A stretch of 64,000 nt of DNA from Novosphingobium sp. Gsoil 351 (GCF_009707465.1 NZ_CP046120.1:2819501-2883500), one strand, 5' to 3'. Shown: positions 9,126 to 18,297, numbered from the stretch's first letter. Program-made: numbers and translations. Notes: generated by a model not told the origin, from the letters alone.

Positions 9126-9384
9126 TCGCCGCGAGCCATCCCGCACCGAAGTTGCTTTTGCCCGGTATCATTCTGAATTCGCTTCAAAATGGCCCCATCC
9201 CCAAAAGCACCCGCATCGTTATTGATCATTGAAGCAATCGTGCCAATACGAAACCGGCATTTTTTCGACGCTGTGACGCGCGGCATTGCGGGAATCGACG
9301 ATTGCCCGCAAGGCGCTAATCGCGTATAAAACATTAGAAGCGGGGTCGCTCCAGGCTGTTGTTATCGAAGTTCAGGAGTTTGTC

Positions 9385-10065
9385 ATGACCGTTAAGTTGT
9401 TGCTCGCAGCGAGCGCACTTTTTGCATCCACTTCGGCCTGGGCGCAGTCCGGACCTGCGGTGGAACAGTCGGCAGATGACCTGGTTTGCCAGCTTTCGGG
9501 CGATTGTGGTGGGTTGGATCAGCTTGAGGCTACCCAGGACAAGCCCGAATCGCGCGGCTTCAAGCTGGCGCGCAAGGCGACCGCGACCGATCCTTCGCAG
9601 GCTTCGTCACCCTCGATCAACGCGCGCACCCGGGTCAAGGTTTCCGCCGAAGCGACTAGCCCCGCGGCGATCTCCGGCAAGCCTGGCCGCAATCGCACGA
9701 TTACCGCAACCGCCCCGCGCCCCGCGGCCGGTCGCGCCGATCTACGGGTCACTTTCGTGACCGGGTCGGCCGAACTGACCGATGCCGGCCGTCGGGAAGC
9801 CGAAAAGTTCATGACCGCGCTCGCGGCACCGTCGCTGGCGGCCAAGAAGTTCCGCATCGAAGGCCACACCGACTCGGTCGGATCGCGGGAATTCAACCTC
9901 GACCTATCCAAGCGCCGGGCGCAAGCGGTAGTCGAATACCTCGCCGCCAAGGGTGCCGATCGCACGCGGTTCAGCGTCGTCGGCTATGGCTTCGACAAGC
10001 CGATTGCTGGGCTCGCCAAGGATGCCGGAGCCAACCGCCGGGTCGAGGTGGTCCTGGTTAAGTAA
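9385..10065 (+). CDS. OmpA-domain periplasmic/outer-membrane protein (paralogue 1)
   Basis: A 226-residue exported protein. Residues 1-20 are a signal peptide ending SAWA/Q. The segment DDLVCQLSGDC follows, then a disordered Lys/Ala/Ser-rich stretch, and residues 115-226 are an OmpA C-terminal peptidoglycan-binding domain (VTFVTGSAELTDAG, IEGHTDSVGS, FNLDLSKRRAQAVVEYL, VVGYGF). It has no beta-barrel. A CAGGAG ribosome-binding site sits before the ATG. The next gene is a close paralogue, so this is a local duplication. Confidence 0.9.
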   Translation: MTVKLLLAASALFASTSAWAQSGPAVEQSADDLVCQLSGDCGGLDQLEATQDKPESRGFKLARKATATDPSQASSPSINARTRVKVSAEATSPAAISGKPGRNRTITATAPRPAAGRADLRVTFVTGSAELTDAGRREAEKFMTALAAPSLAAKKFRIEGHTDSVGSREFNLDLSKRRAQAVVEYLAAKGADRTRFSVVGYGFDKPIAGLAKDAGANRRVEVVLVK

Positions 10066-10104
10066 GCCCCGGTCGCTGCTCCTCGCGGGAGCGGCGCTGG
10101 CGAC

Positions 10105-10144
10105 AACGAAGGGGCTCGGAGCGATCCGGGCCGCTTCGTTTTTT
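10105..10144 (+). terminator. Rho-independent terminator after first OmpA gene
   Basis: The outer stem AACGAAG (10105-10111) pairs with CTTCGTT (10134-10140) around a further G/C-rich inner stem, and six T residues follow (10139-10144). It separates the two tandem OmpA genes. Confidence 0.8.
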
Positions 10145-10302
10145 GGTGCCGAGTTAAGGTTTAATTCGGCGAAGATGTGATGGAATTCATTGCGCGGCGG
10201 ACAAACCTTAGCGATTCGGTTACCTGTTGCGGCGCCAAATGGCGCTTGCGGCGATTCCGCGTAGAAGCGGAGTGCTGCGCGAAGGGTGACAGGAGAGACC
10301 GA

Positions 10303-11040
10303 ATGACCGTCAGGATAATCATCGCCGCAGGCGCCTTACTGGCCTCGACTTCGGCGTGGGCCCAGGCTGCTCCGGGAGCCGACCAGACGACCGAAGACCT
10401 CGTCTGCCAGCTTTCCGACAAGTGCGCGGATGCCGTGCCGAGCCCGGCCGATCAGGCCGATCCCGCCGCCGCCGGCCCCGCCGATCGCGCCGCGCCTCGC
10501 ATATCCGCCACTCGCGGCTTCAAGATCGCCCGCAAGGTAGAGGCGCCTGCCGCGTCGAGTTCCTCCGGTTACACCGCCGTCCGCCCCGCGACCCCGGGCA
10601 AGGCTCCCTCGCGGATAGCCTATGATTCAGGCAAGAAGGTCAGCGCGCCCGCCGCGGGCAAGTCCCGGCCTATGATCGCCGCCAACAACAAAGTCATTCC
10701 CAAGGGCCGCGCCGACTTGCGCGTCACGTTCGTCACTGGCTCTGCCGAGTTGACCGAAGCCGGTCAACGCGAGGCGCAGAAGTTCGCCGCGGCGCTGTCG
10801 TCGCCGCTGCTCCAGGGTATGCGCTTCACCATCGAAGGCCACACCGATTCGGTCGGATCGCGCGCGGCGAACCAGGAGCTGTCGCGCCGCCGCGCCGCAG
10901 CAGTGGTCGATTATCTGGTCGGCAAGGGCGCCGATCGCGCGCGGTTCGATGCCGTCGGCTACGGCGCGGATCGCCCGCTCGACGGCATCAGTCCCACCGC
11001 TGCGCTCAATCGGCGGGTCGAGGTCGTCAGGAACAAATAG
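10303..11040 (+). CDS. OmpA-domain periplasmic/outer-membrane protein (paralogue 2)
   Basis: A 245-residue paralogue of the preceding gene. It has a signal peptide ending TSAWAQ, then TEDLVCQLSDKCAD, which repeats the Cys-containing motif of paralogue 1. A Pro/Ala-rich low-complexity linker follows, then an OmpA C-terminal domain (VTFVTGSAELTEAG, IEGHTDSVGS, ANQELSRRRAAAVVDYL, VGYGAD). An AGGAGAG ribosome-binding site precedes the ATG at 10303. The linkers have diverged far more than the OmpA domains, as expected if only the peptidoglycan anchor and the Cys segment are constrained. Confidence 0.9.
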   Translation: MTVRIIIAAGALLASTSAWAQAAPGADQTTEDLVCQLSDKCADAVPSPADQADPAAAGPADRAAPRISATRGFKIARKVEAPAASSSSGYTAVRPATPGKAPSRIAYDSGKKVSAPAAGKSRPMIAANNKVIPKGRADLRVTFVTGSAELTEAGQREAQKFAAALSSPLLQGMRFTIEGHTDSVGSRAANQELSRRRAAAVVDYLVGKGADRARFDAVGYGADRPLDGISPTAALNRRVEVVRNK

Positions 11041-11211
11041 CCAGGCCCGCCGACGATCGCGGTCGGCTCGTCGCAAACCGCTAGTTTGGTTAGCGGCCGC
11101 AGCTTGACAGCGCGCGGACGATGGGCAGTGTCGCAGGCAACCGGCAAGTGACGGTCGGCCTTTTCCTGACACGGGCCCTTCGGGTCGCAAGTCTCGGCAG
11201 GAAATAGGGGG

Positions 11212-11260
11212 CGGGAGCGGTTTGGCCTCGAGCGTTACGCTCTTGGCCCAGGCGCTCCCG
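11212..11260. terminator. Long nested hairpin between converging genes
   Basis: CGGGAGCG (11212-11219) pairs with CGCTCCCG (11253-11260), enclosing GGCC/GGCC pairing and a GAGCG-TTA-CGCTC inner hairpin. It lies just past the stop of the leftward DsbD gene and beyond the rightward OmpA gene. There is no clear T-run, so a bidirectional terminator is an inference. Confidence 0.45.
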
Positions 11261-11281
11261 TCAACTCCACGATCCCGGCCG

Positions 11282-13357
11282 CTATCCTTTGCGCGCGGTC
11301 GCTTCGAGCAGCGCAGGGGTCAGCACCTGCGGCAGGATCGTCGCCTCCGCCGATCCCGGCGTATACCACAAGTACAGCGGCACCCCGGCCGCGCCATGCG
11401 TTTCGAGGACCCGGGTGATCACCGGGTCGCGCGTGGTCCAATCGCCGCGTAGGACTTGCACGTTCGCTTTGGCGAAAGCATCGCGCGTGCTCTCGCGGTC
11501 GATCGCGGCGGCCTCGTTGACTTTGCAGGTAAGGCACCAGTCGGCGGTGAAATAGACGAACACCGGCCTGCCCGAGGCTCGCGCGGCGGTTAGCGCGGCT
11601 AGCGAGAACGGCTTGGCGCCAAGCAGGTCGGCGGCCGCGGCGGCGGGTGGTGCACCGGCCACTTGTGGGAGGAGGACGGCCCCCACCAATGCGAGACCGG
11701 CCAAGGCCGGCGCGGCGCGCGAAGTGGCCGAGACGCCGCCGTGCTGGGCACGTCCGATCATCGCGAGCACCGCGACGAGGCCCATGGCGATAGCGCCGCA
11801 AGCGATCGCGAACCCCGCCCCGCCCAGCCGCCACGCCAGCCACAACAACGCCAGTGCGGTCAGCGCCATCGGCAACGCCATCGCCTTGCGGAATCGCTCC
11901 ATCCATGGCCCGGGCCGGGGCAGCAGGCGGCGCAGCGCAGGGCTGAACCCCAGCGCGAGGAACGGCAGCGCCAGCCCCAGCCCGAGCGCGGCAAACACCG
12001 TCAGCGCCAGCAGCGGCGGCAGGATCAATGCCGCGCCCATCGCAGCGGCCATGAACGGCCCGGTGCACGGCGTGGCGACGAACGCGGCGAGCAGCCCGGT
12101 GCCGAACGCGCCGCGCTCGCCGATCCGGCCTGCACTGCCCCCGTTTCCGCCAAGCGAGGGCAGTTCGAAAAGCCCGGCGAAGTTCGCGGTGATTGCCACC
12201 GCCAAGGCGAGCAGCGCCGCGATCACCAGCGGCTCCTGCAACTGGAAGGCCCAGCCGATCTCGTTGCCCGCGGCGCGCAAGGCAAGCATCGTTCCGCCCA
12301 GGGCGAGACACGCGAGTATGACCCCCGCGGTATAGGCGAGGCCGTCGGCGCGCGCCTTGCCCGGCGCGGCGTTGGCTTGGGCGAGCGACAGCGCCTTGAG
12401 GCTGAGGATGGGAAACACACAGGGCATGATGTTGAGGATCAGCCCACCCAGCAGCGCTCCCCCGAGCACGCCGAGGAAGGCGGCGAGGTCGAACGCGAGC
12501 GCTGTACCCACCAAGGGCGTCCCACCCGACGCCACTGCGCCCGGCGTCGCCTTGATTTGCAGCCCTTCGCCAGAGCCATAGCGCAGGACGGCGTCGATCC
12601 GGCCCGGCCCGTCGCCCGGCGCGCCCGCGGGGCGCCCCAGTTCGGCCAGCAGCAAGTCGCCCTTGCGCCAGAAACGCTGCGGCGCGGCATAGGCGGTGAC
12701 GCCGTCGGTGCGGACGAACAGGTGCGGTGCGCCGAGATCGAGCGCGGCGGGGATCGGGATCGCCAGGCGCAGCGTCTTGGCTTGCGTTGCGAAATGCACC
12801 GTTTCGGGGAGCGGGGCGGGCAGCTTGGCCAGCCAACCATCGAACCGAGCGTCGCGCGGCGCAGGCGGGCCGACGCGCACCGTTGTCGCCAGCCGCCCGT
12901 GCTCCGGCACGCAAATCTCTTCGGTGCAGACCAGCCAGTCCGCCTCGGCGGAAATCGCCAGCGTATCGCCTTCGTGCGCGCTCGCGGGCAACGTGAACGC
13001 AACCAGCAGTGCGTAGTCGTGCTCGTAAACGTGGTTCATCAAGCCGTTGATCAGGAGCGTTTGCGGCACCGGATAGCGCGGCTCGGCTACTTTGGCCCCG
13101 GCTGGGAGCGCCCACTTGAACTGCATCGCGAATCCGGCGTCGCCGCCGTTCAACCAATAGCCGTGCCATCCCTTGTCGGGCTTCATCGACACCGCCAGCT
13201 GAATTGTCTGACCCGGCGCGGCAACGGCGCGCTCGGCGATCAGTTCGGTCGCCATGTGCGTCGGAGCGATTTGCGCCAGCGCGGGCTGGGCGGCGGTCAC
13301 CGTCACCAAGCCGCACAGCACCGCGATGGCCAGTACAAGGGTGGCTAAGACGCGCAC
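11282..13357 (-). CDS. dsbD: DsbD/ScsB-family thiol:disulfide interchange protein
   Basis: A 691-residue membrane reductase that would move electrons from cytoplasmic thioredoxin to the periplasm. After a signal segment (VLATLVLAIAVLCGL) comes a periplasmic N-terminal domain with the DWLVCTEEICVPEHG Cys pair. The membrane domain has one redox Cys in NIMPCVFPILS and the other in VATPCTGPFM. A C-terminal thioredoxin domain carries the ADWCLTCKVNE active site. The layout resembles the ScsB branch. The chosen GTG start at 13357 follows a GGGAG ribosome-binding site. The gene is divergent from the phosphatase gene. Confidence 0.9.
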   Translation of the reverse strand: MRVLATLVLAIAVLCGLVTVTAAQPALAQIAPTHMATELIAERAVAAPGQTIQLAVSMKPDKGWHGYWLNGGDAGFAMQFKWALPAGAKVAEPRYPVPQTLLINGLMNHVYEHDYALLVAFTLPASAHEGDTLAISAEADWLVCTEEICVPEHGRLATTVRVGPPAPRDARFDGWLAKLPAPLPETVHFATQAKTLRLAIPIPAALDLGAPHLFVRTDGVTAYAAPQRFWRKGDLLLAELGRPAGAPGDGPGRIDAVLRYGSGEGLQIKATPGAVASGGTPLVGTALAFDLAAFLGVLGGALLGGLILNIMPCVFPILSLKALSLAQANAAPGKARADGLAYTAGVILACLALGGTMLALRAAGNEIGWAFQLQEPLVIAALLALAVAITANFAGLFELPSLGGNGGSAGRIGERGAFGTGLLAAFVATPCTGPFMAAAMGAALILPPLLALTVFAALGLGLALPFLALGFSPALRRLLPRPGPWMERFRKAMALPMALTALALLWLAWRLGGAGFAIACGAIAMGLVAVLAMIGRAQHGGVSATSRAAPALAGLALVGAVLLPQVAGAPPAAAAADLLGAKPFSLAALTAARASGRPVFVYFTADWCLTCKVNEAAAIDRESTRDAFAKANVQVLRGDWTTRDPVITRVLETHGAAGVPLYLWYTPGSAEATILPQVLTPALLEATARKG

Positions 13358-13473
13358 ATTCGCTCCCGTCGAGCCCGCCGGGCATTGCCGCGAACCGCCC
13401 ACGGCCTTATGCCGTCTGGCGTCGCGCTGTCCAGCCGCGCGGCGCTTCACGCTCCCTCGGAAAGCTCGCCAGC

Positions 13474-15117
13474 ATGCCATTACGACCGTTGCCGTTGTTC
13501 GCCCTCGGCCTGCTGATCGCAAGCGCGGCGTCGGCCCAGAACGCCCCGCCTCCGCCGCCCAAACTGATCGTGGCGATTGCGGTCGACCAGTTCTCCGCCG
13601 ATCTTTTCGCCGAATACCGCAACCGCTACGCCTATGGGCTCAAGCGGCTGCAGCAAGGCGCAGTGTTTCCGGCCGGTTACCAGGGCCACGCCGCGACCGA
13701 GACCTGTCCTGGCCACTCGACGATCCTGACCGGCGTCCATCCGGCGCGCACCGGGATCGTCGCCAACAACTGGTTCGATCTGGGCGCCAAGCGCGAGAAG
13801 AAGCTGATCTACTGCGCCGAAGACGAGACCCAGGCGACCGCCGATTCCAAGGACTATGTCGCCTCGGCGGTGCACCTGCTCGTACCCACGCTCGGCGACC
13901 GGCTCAAGGCGGCCAATTCCGCCACCCGCAACGTCGCGGTATCCGCCAAGGACCGCGGCGCGCTGATGATGGGCGGGCACGCCATCGACCAGGTATACTG
14001 GTGGAAGAGCGCGGGCTTCGCCACGCTGGCCGGACGCCAGTTGGGACCTTCGGCGGTGGCCGAGAACGCCGCCGTCGCCGCAGCGCTGGCCACGGACCGT
14101 GCCGCGCTCGACCTGCCCGCCGACTGCGCGCGAGCCGACCGTGCGATCCAGGCGGGCAGCCAGACCGTCGGCACCGGGCGGTTCGAACGCGCCAAGGGCG
14201 ATGCCACCCGTTTCCGTATCTCGCCGGAAATGGACGCCGCCACCGCCGACCTCGCCGAAAAGCTGGTCGCCGAAATGGACCTCGGCCAGGGCCCCGCCAC
14301 CGATGTGCTCTCGGTGAGCTTTTCCGCCACCGACTACGTCGGCCATGCGTTCGGCACGGAGGGTGCCGAGATGTGCCTCCAGATGCACGCGCTGGACAAG
14401 ACCATCGGTGGCCTGCTCGATTTCCTCGACGCGCGCGGGATCGACTATGCGGTGGTGCTGACCGCCGATCACGGCGGGTTCGACGTCCCCGAGCGACTGG
14501 CCCAGCAGGGCTTGCCCCAAGCCGCGCGAGTCGATCCGGCGCTGGCGCCAGAACCGCTCGGCAAGGCGATCGCCGCCAGGCTCAAGATCGAGCGCATCGA
14601 GCCGCTGCTTTATGCCGACGGCCCGTTCGGCGACTTCTGGCTCAACCGCGCGCTCAAGCCCAAGCAGCGCAAGGCGGTGTTGGGCGAGCTCAAGGCGCTG
14701 GTGACACATCCCCAGGTCGCCGCGGTGTTCACCGCCGAGGAGTTGGTCAAGGCCCCCGCACCTGCCGGATCGCCCGAAACCTGGACCCTGCTCGACCGCG
14801 CCCGCGCCTCGTTCAACCCGCGGCGTTCGGGCGATGTCGTGGTGCTGCTCGATCGCGCGATCGTTCCGATACCCAAGCCCGCGCCGGGCTATACCGCCAC
14901 CCACGGCTCGCCCTGGGACTACGACCGCCGCGTGCCAATGCTGTTCTGGCGCAAGGGGATGACGGGGTTCGAGCAGCCCAGCCCGGTCGAAACCGTAGAC
15001 ATCGCGCCGACCCTGGCGGCGCTGGTCGGACTGGCGGTGCCGGAAGCGGAATTCGACGGCAGGTGCCTCGATCTTGATGCCGGGCCGGGCAATACGTGCG
15101 GGGAACGTACTCGCTAA
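13474..15117 (+). CDS. PhoK/SPAP-like alkaline phosphatase
   Basis: A 547-residue secreted phosphatase of the type I phosphodiesterase/nucleotide pyrophosphatase superfamily. A signal peptide ends SAASAQ. The probable nucleophile is Thr77 in TETCPGHST, with Asn in VANNWF, the monoesterase-type SAKDRGA motif, and metal ligands in ADHGGFDVPE and in YTATHGSPWDYD. Length and motifs resemble PhoK (SPAP) of Sphingomonas, a very active alkaline phosphatase. The probable role is release of phosphate from organic monoesters outside the cytoplasm. There is no evident Pho box, and the stop lies just ahead of a palindromic repeat. Confidence 0.88.
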   Translation: MPLRPLPLFALGLLIASAASAQNAPPPPPKLIVAIAVDQFSADLFAEYRNRYAYGLKRLQQGAVFPAGYQGHAATETCPGHSTILTGVHPARTGIVANNWFDLGAKREKKLIYCAEDETQATADSKDYVASAVHLLVPTLGDRLKAANSATRNVAVSAKDRGALMMGGHAIDQVYWWKSAGFATLAGRQLGPSAVAENAAVAAALATDRAALDLPADCARADRAIQAGSQTVGTGRFERAKGDATRFRISPEMDAATADLAEKLVAEMDLGQGPATDVLSVSFSATDYVGHAFGTEGAEMCLQMHALDKTIGGLLDFLDARGIDYAVVLTADHGGFDVPERLAQQGLPQAARVDPALAPEPLGKAIAARLKIERIEPLLYADGPFGDFWLNRALKPKQRKAVLGELKALVTHPQVAAVFTAEELVKAPAPAGSPETWTLLDRARASFNPRRSGDVVVLLDRAIVPIPKPAPGYTATHGSPWDYDRRVPMLFWRKGMTGFEQPSPVETVDIAPTLAALVGLAVPEAEFDGRCLDLDAGPGNTCGERTR

Positions 15118-15122
15118 CCAAC

Positions 15123-15208
15123 CCCGCTCGTGTCGAGCGAAGTCGAGACACCTCGCGCTCCGGTGGCCTGTTGCGCGGCATCCCTCGACTTCGCTCGACA
15201 TGAGCGGG
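15123..15208. repeat. REP-like palindromic element, copy A
   Basis: Arms 15123-15147 and 15184-15208 are inverted repeats matching at 24 of 25 positions, built on GTCGAGCGAAGTCGAG. They flank a 36-base spacer. A second copy occurs at 23455-23538. The arms lie between genes and overlap no reading frame. Similar elements are scattered in sphingomonad genomes as far as I know. Confidence 0.8.
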
Positions 15209-15220
15209 TAAGGAGCCACG

Positions 15221-16447
15221 ATGGCCGATCTTTCCCAAACCCGCGACGTCCTGATCCTCGGCGGTGGACTGGTCGGGATGACCCTGGCGATCGGACTGGC
15301 GCGCGCGGGGGCGACTGTCCATGTCGCCGATCGCGACGATCCCGCGACGCAGACCGCCGCCGGCTTCGACGGCCGCGCCTCGGCGATCTCGACCGCAAGC
15401 TGGAACCTGTTCACGCATCTGGGCCTGGCGCCCACGCTGGAGCCCAAGGGCAGTCCGATCGAAGCGATCGCGGTCAACGATGCGCTGCGTCCGGGCAAGA
15501 TCGATTTCCGTCCCGAGCCTGCCGAAGGCTCGCTCGGACGGATGTTCGCCAACCGCGAACTTCGCCTCGCGCTGTTCGAAGCCGCGGCCAAGGAACCCAA
15601 TATCGCGTGGCATCCGTCGAGCACCGTGGTCGCGCGCGAGCGCGGCCAGCATGGCGTCTCGGCCACTCTCGCCGACGGCGCCGTGCTCAAGGCGCGGCTG
15701 CTGGTCGGGGCGGAGGGGCGCCAGTCGCCGACTCGCGAAGAGGCGGGGATTGCCGTGGCCAAGTGGGACTATCGCCACCGCGCGATCATCGCCGGGCTGG
15801 CGCATGCGAAACCCCACGGCGGCGTCGCGTGGGAGATCTTCTATCCCGCCGGTCCGTTCGCGTTGCTGCCGATGCTCGACGACGAGACCGGACGCCACCG
15901 CAGTGCGCTGGTCTGGACCGTGGCCGAGGACGATGCCGCGGGCGTGCTGCGGATGTCCGACACCGCATTCCTCGCCGAAGTCCGCAAGAACATGGGCGGG
16001 GTGCTGGGGGACATCGAACTCGCCTCGCCGCGCTCCAGCTATCCGCTGGGCTTCCACCACACCGCGCGGATCGTGGCCGATCGGCTGGCGCTGGTCGGCG
16101 ATGCCGCGCACGGCATCCACCCCATCGCCGGGCAGGGGCTCAACTTGGGCCTGCGCGACGCCGCCGCGCTGATCGAGTGCGTCAGCGAAGGCATGCGCCT
16201 GGGGCTGGACCCCGGGGACGCCCAGATTCTCGCGCGCTACGAGCGCTGGCGGGCGAGCGACGCGCTGATGGTCGCGCTGGCGACCGATGGGCTCACCCGG
16301 CTGTTCGGCGTGCCCGGACGCGCCGCTTCGTTGGTCCGCCGGATTGGCATGTCCGGGGTCCAGCGGATGGCCCCGCTCAAACGCTGGTTCATGGACGAGG
16401 CGCGCGGGGTTTCTGGACAGCTGCCGAAGCTGCTGGAGCCGGTTTAG
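15221..16447 (+). CDS. UbiH/UbiF/COQ6-type FAD-dependent hydroxylase
   Basis: A 408-residue flavoprotein monooxygenase of the ubiquinone biosynthesis family. It shows the FAD dinucleotide fold (VLILGGGLVGMTLAIGLA, residues 10-27), the middle LLVGAEGRQSP motif, and the second FAD motif LALVGDAAHGIHPIAGQG with NLGLRDAAAL after it. It is expected to hydroxylate the quinone ring precursor at the inner membrane; which carbon cannot be said from sequence. An AAGGAG ribosome-binding site overlaps the end of the palindromic element just upstream. Confidence 0.9.
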   Translation: MADLSQTRDVLILGGGLVGMTLAIGLARAGATVHVADRDDPATQTAAGFDGRASAISTASWNLFTHLGLAPTLEPKGSPIEAIAVNDALRPGKIDFRPEPAEGSLGRMFANRELRLALFEAAAKEPNIAWHPSSTVVARERGQHGVSATLADGAVLKARLLVGAEGRQSPTREEAGIAVAKWDYRHRAIIAGLAHAKPHGGVAWEIFYPAGPFALLPMLDDETGRHRSALVWTVAEDDAAGVLRMSDTAFLAEVRKNMGGVLGDIELASPRSSYPLGFHHTARIVADRLALVGDAAHGIHPIAGQGLNLGLRDAAALIECVSEGMRLGLDPGDAQILARYERWRASDALMVALATDGLTRLFGVPGRAASLVRRIGMSGVQRMAPLKRWFMDEARGVSGQLPKLLEPV

Positions 16448-16495
16448 GGCGAGGCGCAAATTTTCTGAGTAGTGCAGCTTCAAAATTAAAATGCT

Positions 16496-17681
16496 TCAGC
16501 CCGCGCGCCGCGCCCTTTGGCGGATCAGCCGCAGATAGGTGTCGGCCACCACCTTGTTGATTGCATCCCAGCTGAACTCCGCCGCGCGCGCCTCGCCTGC
16601 CGCGCCGTGACGGGCCCGCAGCGCCGGATCGGCGATGTATCCACGCAGCGCCTCGGCGAAGGCGTGGATCGCGCCAGGCGCGATCAGACGGCCGTTGCCG
16701 TGATCGTCGACCAAGCTTTGGCTCCCGGTCGCCGCTGCGGCGACCACCGGCACTCCGCAGGCCATGGCTTCCAGGGTGACGTTGCCGAAGGTCTCGGTGA
16801 CGCTGGGGTTGAACAGCAGGTCCATGCTCGCCACCGCGCGGGCGAGATCGGGACCCGTCTGGAAGCCCGCGAAGACGGCGTTCGGTAGCCGCGCTTCGAA
16901 CCATTCGCGCGCCGGGCCTTCGCCGACGACCAGCACCTTGTGGGCGATGCCGCGGCGGGCCAGGTCGTCGATCGAATCGGCGAAAACGTCGAGGCCCTTT
17001 TCCATCACAAGCCGCCCGAGAAAGCCGATCGCGACCGCGTCGTCGGCGATTCCCAGCCCGCGCCGCCATTCCAGATCGCGCCGCCCCGGGTTGAACACCG
17101 CGCGATCGACCCCGCGTGACCAGATGCCGATGTCGTAGTTCATCCGCTGCGCGCGCAGCACCTGGGCCATCGACTCGCTCGGTGCGACCAGCGCGTCGCA
17201 GCGGCGGTAGAAGCGCCGCAGGATGGCTTCGAGCAGCGGCTCGGCCCAGGCCATGTTGTAATAGCGCGGGTAGGTCTCGAACCGGGTGTGGACCGAGGCG
17301 AGCACCGGTGTTCCCCCCTCCGGGTCCTCGCCGCCTCCGTGCCCAGCTTACCGCACGGTGGCCGACGAGGTCGGGCGACGAGACGTGGACCACTTGCGGA
17401 TCGAAGTCGCGCAAGTCGCGGCGGATGCGCGGGGATAGCGCCAGCGGGAAACGATACTCGCCGCGGCCGGGGAAGGGAATCGAGGGGACCCCGACCAGCT
17501 TGCCCATCGAGGCGAAGGCCGGGTTGGCGACCTTGGGTGCGTAGACCCGAACCGTCGCGCCCTCGCGCTGGAGATAGCCGACCAGCCGGTTGAGCGCCTG
17601 GTTGGCGCCATCGCGGACGTAGTTGTAGTTGCCGCTGAACAGCGCGACCCTAAGGCCGTCGAGGTTTTGCGCTTCGCCCAT
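16496..17681 (-). pseudogene. Family 4 glycosyltransferase (GT-B), frameshifted
   Basis: Two frames form one glycosyltransferase. The first, from ATG 17681, gives the N-terminal half (VALFSGNYNYVRDGANQALN, VYAPK, DPQVVHVSSPDLVGHRAVSW). The second, ending at 16496, gives ASVHTRFETYPRYY and the donor-binding half with GFLGRLVMEKGLDVF, VVGEGP and SVTETFGNVTLEAMACGVPV, the E-x7-E region of GT4 enzymes. The break is within about 40 bases of a C6/G6 run at 17313-17318; dropping one base there restores a continuous protein. Without repair the product is inactive. The start codon sits inside a strong hairpin. It probably transfers a sugar to lipid or polysaccharide; the substrate is unknown. Confidence 0.85.
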
Positions 17682-17724
17682 GGACGCCGCGCCTTACGCG
17701 GTGCGCGGCGCGTGGTCCATGGGC
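17676..17724 (-). promoter_or_regulatory. Start-codon-sequestering hairpin with a tiny upstream ORF
   Basis: GCCCATGGAC (17676-17685) pairs with GTCCATGGGC (17715-17724), and GCCGCGC pairs with GCGCGGC inside it. On the minus strand the 3' arm contains the ATG of the glycosyltransferase gene. The 5' arm contains another ATG that opens an eight-codon frame (MDHAPRTA) ending in TAA before it. The layout would allow translation-dependent opening of the start site; this is inference. Confidence 0.5.
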
Positions 17725-17749
17725 GGGCGCCGATCAGCCCTGGAAAGGG

Positions 17750-18133
17750 TCAGTCGTCCCAGCGATCGTGGTTGCGATGCCAGCGGCGGTGCTTGCGCTC
17801 GTAGCGATAGTAATCGCGATAGCGACGGTCGTAATTATCGTAATTGTTGTAATAGTACCCGTTATACCTTGGATAGCTGTTGTAGTAATAGCTATCGCGA
17901 TAGCGTGGGTAGTAGTAGCTGTCGCGGTAATAGCGGTTGTTGTAACGCCCGCCATTGTCCGAGATCGCGGCACCGATCGCGAGGCCCGCGATACCCGCGG
18001 CGATCGCGATTGCGGCATCGTCGCCGCTGTGGTGACGGCCCCAGCGGTCGCGCGCCTCGGCGGGCGATGCCGCCATCGTCGCAGTCGCGGCGAGCGCGAG
18101 GCCCAGCGCGGCCTTGCGAATCAGGTTGGTCAT
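17750..18133 (-). CDS. Secreted Tyr/Arg-rich small protein
   Basis: A 127-residue protein of unknown function. A signal peptide (LIRKAALGLALAATATMA) ends near PAEA. A Gly/Ala-rich hydrophobic stretch (IAIAAGIAGLAIGAA) resembles a glycine-zipper membrane segment. The last 65 residues are almost only Tyr, Arg, Asn, Asp, Ser and His in loose repeats such as YRDSYYYPRYRDSYYY. The DNA of this part is visibly richer in A and T than its neighbours. It may be a surface or envelope protein. There is 68 bp to the frameshifted glycosyltransferase on the same strand. Confidence 0.75.
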   Translation of the reverse strand: MTNLIRKAALGLALAATATMAASPAEARDRWGRHHSGDDAAIAIAAGIAGLAIGAAISDNGGRYNNRYYRDSYYYPRYRDSYYYNSYPRYNGYYYNNYDNYDRRYRDYYRYERKHRRWHRNHDRWDD

Positions 18134-18297
18134 TCCAATGTCCCTTCATCCAGCCCCACGCGACGGCAGCCGCGCAGGAGTTCACCCGTGCCCGGCGAGT
18201 GGAGCAAAGCCCCCGTGAACGGATACTTAATGCCGCTGAAAGGAACGGGTTGCGGCTGGAGAAGTGAGCTTTGCGGTGCTGGAGTCCGCCTTGGGTT

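Noticed and set aside
7893..11040. A complete type VI secretion cluster
   Set aside because: Only an FHA protein and OmpA-domain proteins are present; no sheath, baseplate, ClpV or membrane complex gene was found in the window.
13480..15762. 760-codon open frame on the minus strand
   Set aside because: It runs antisense through the phosphatase and hydroxylase genes, which have full catalytic motifs. Its residues are Arg/Gly/Ala-rich, as expected from high-GC antisense frames.
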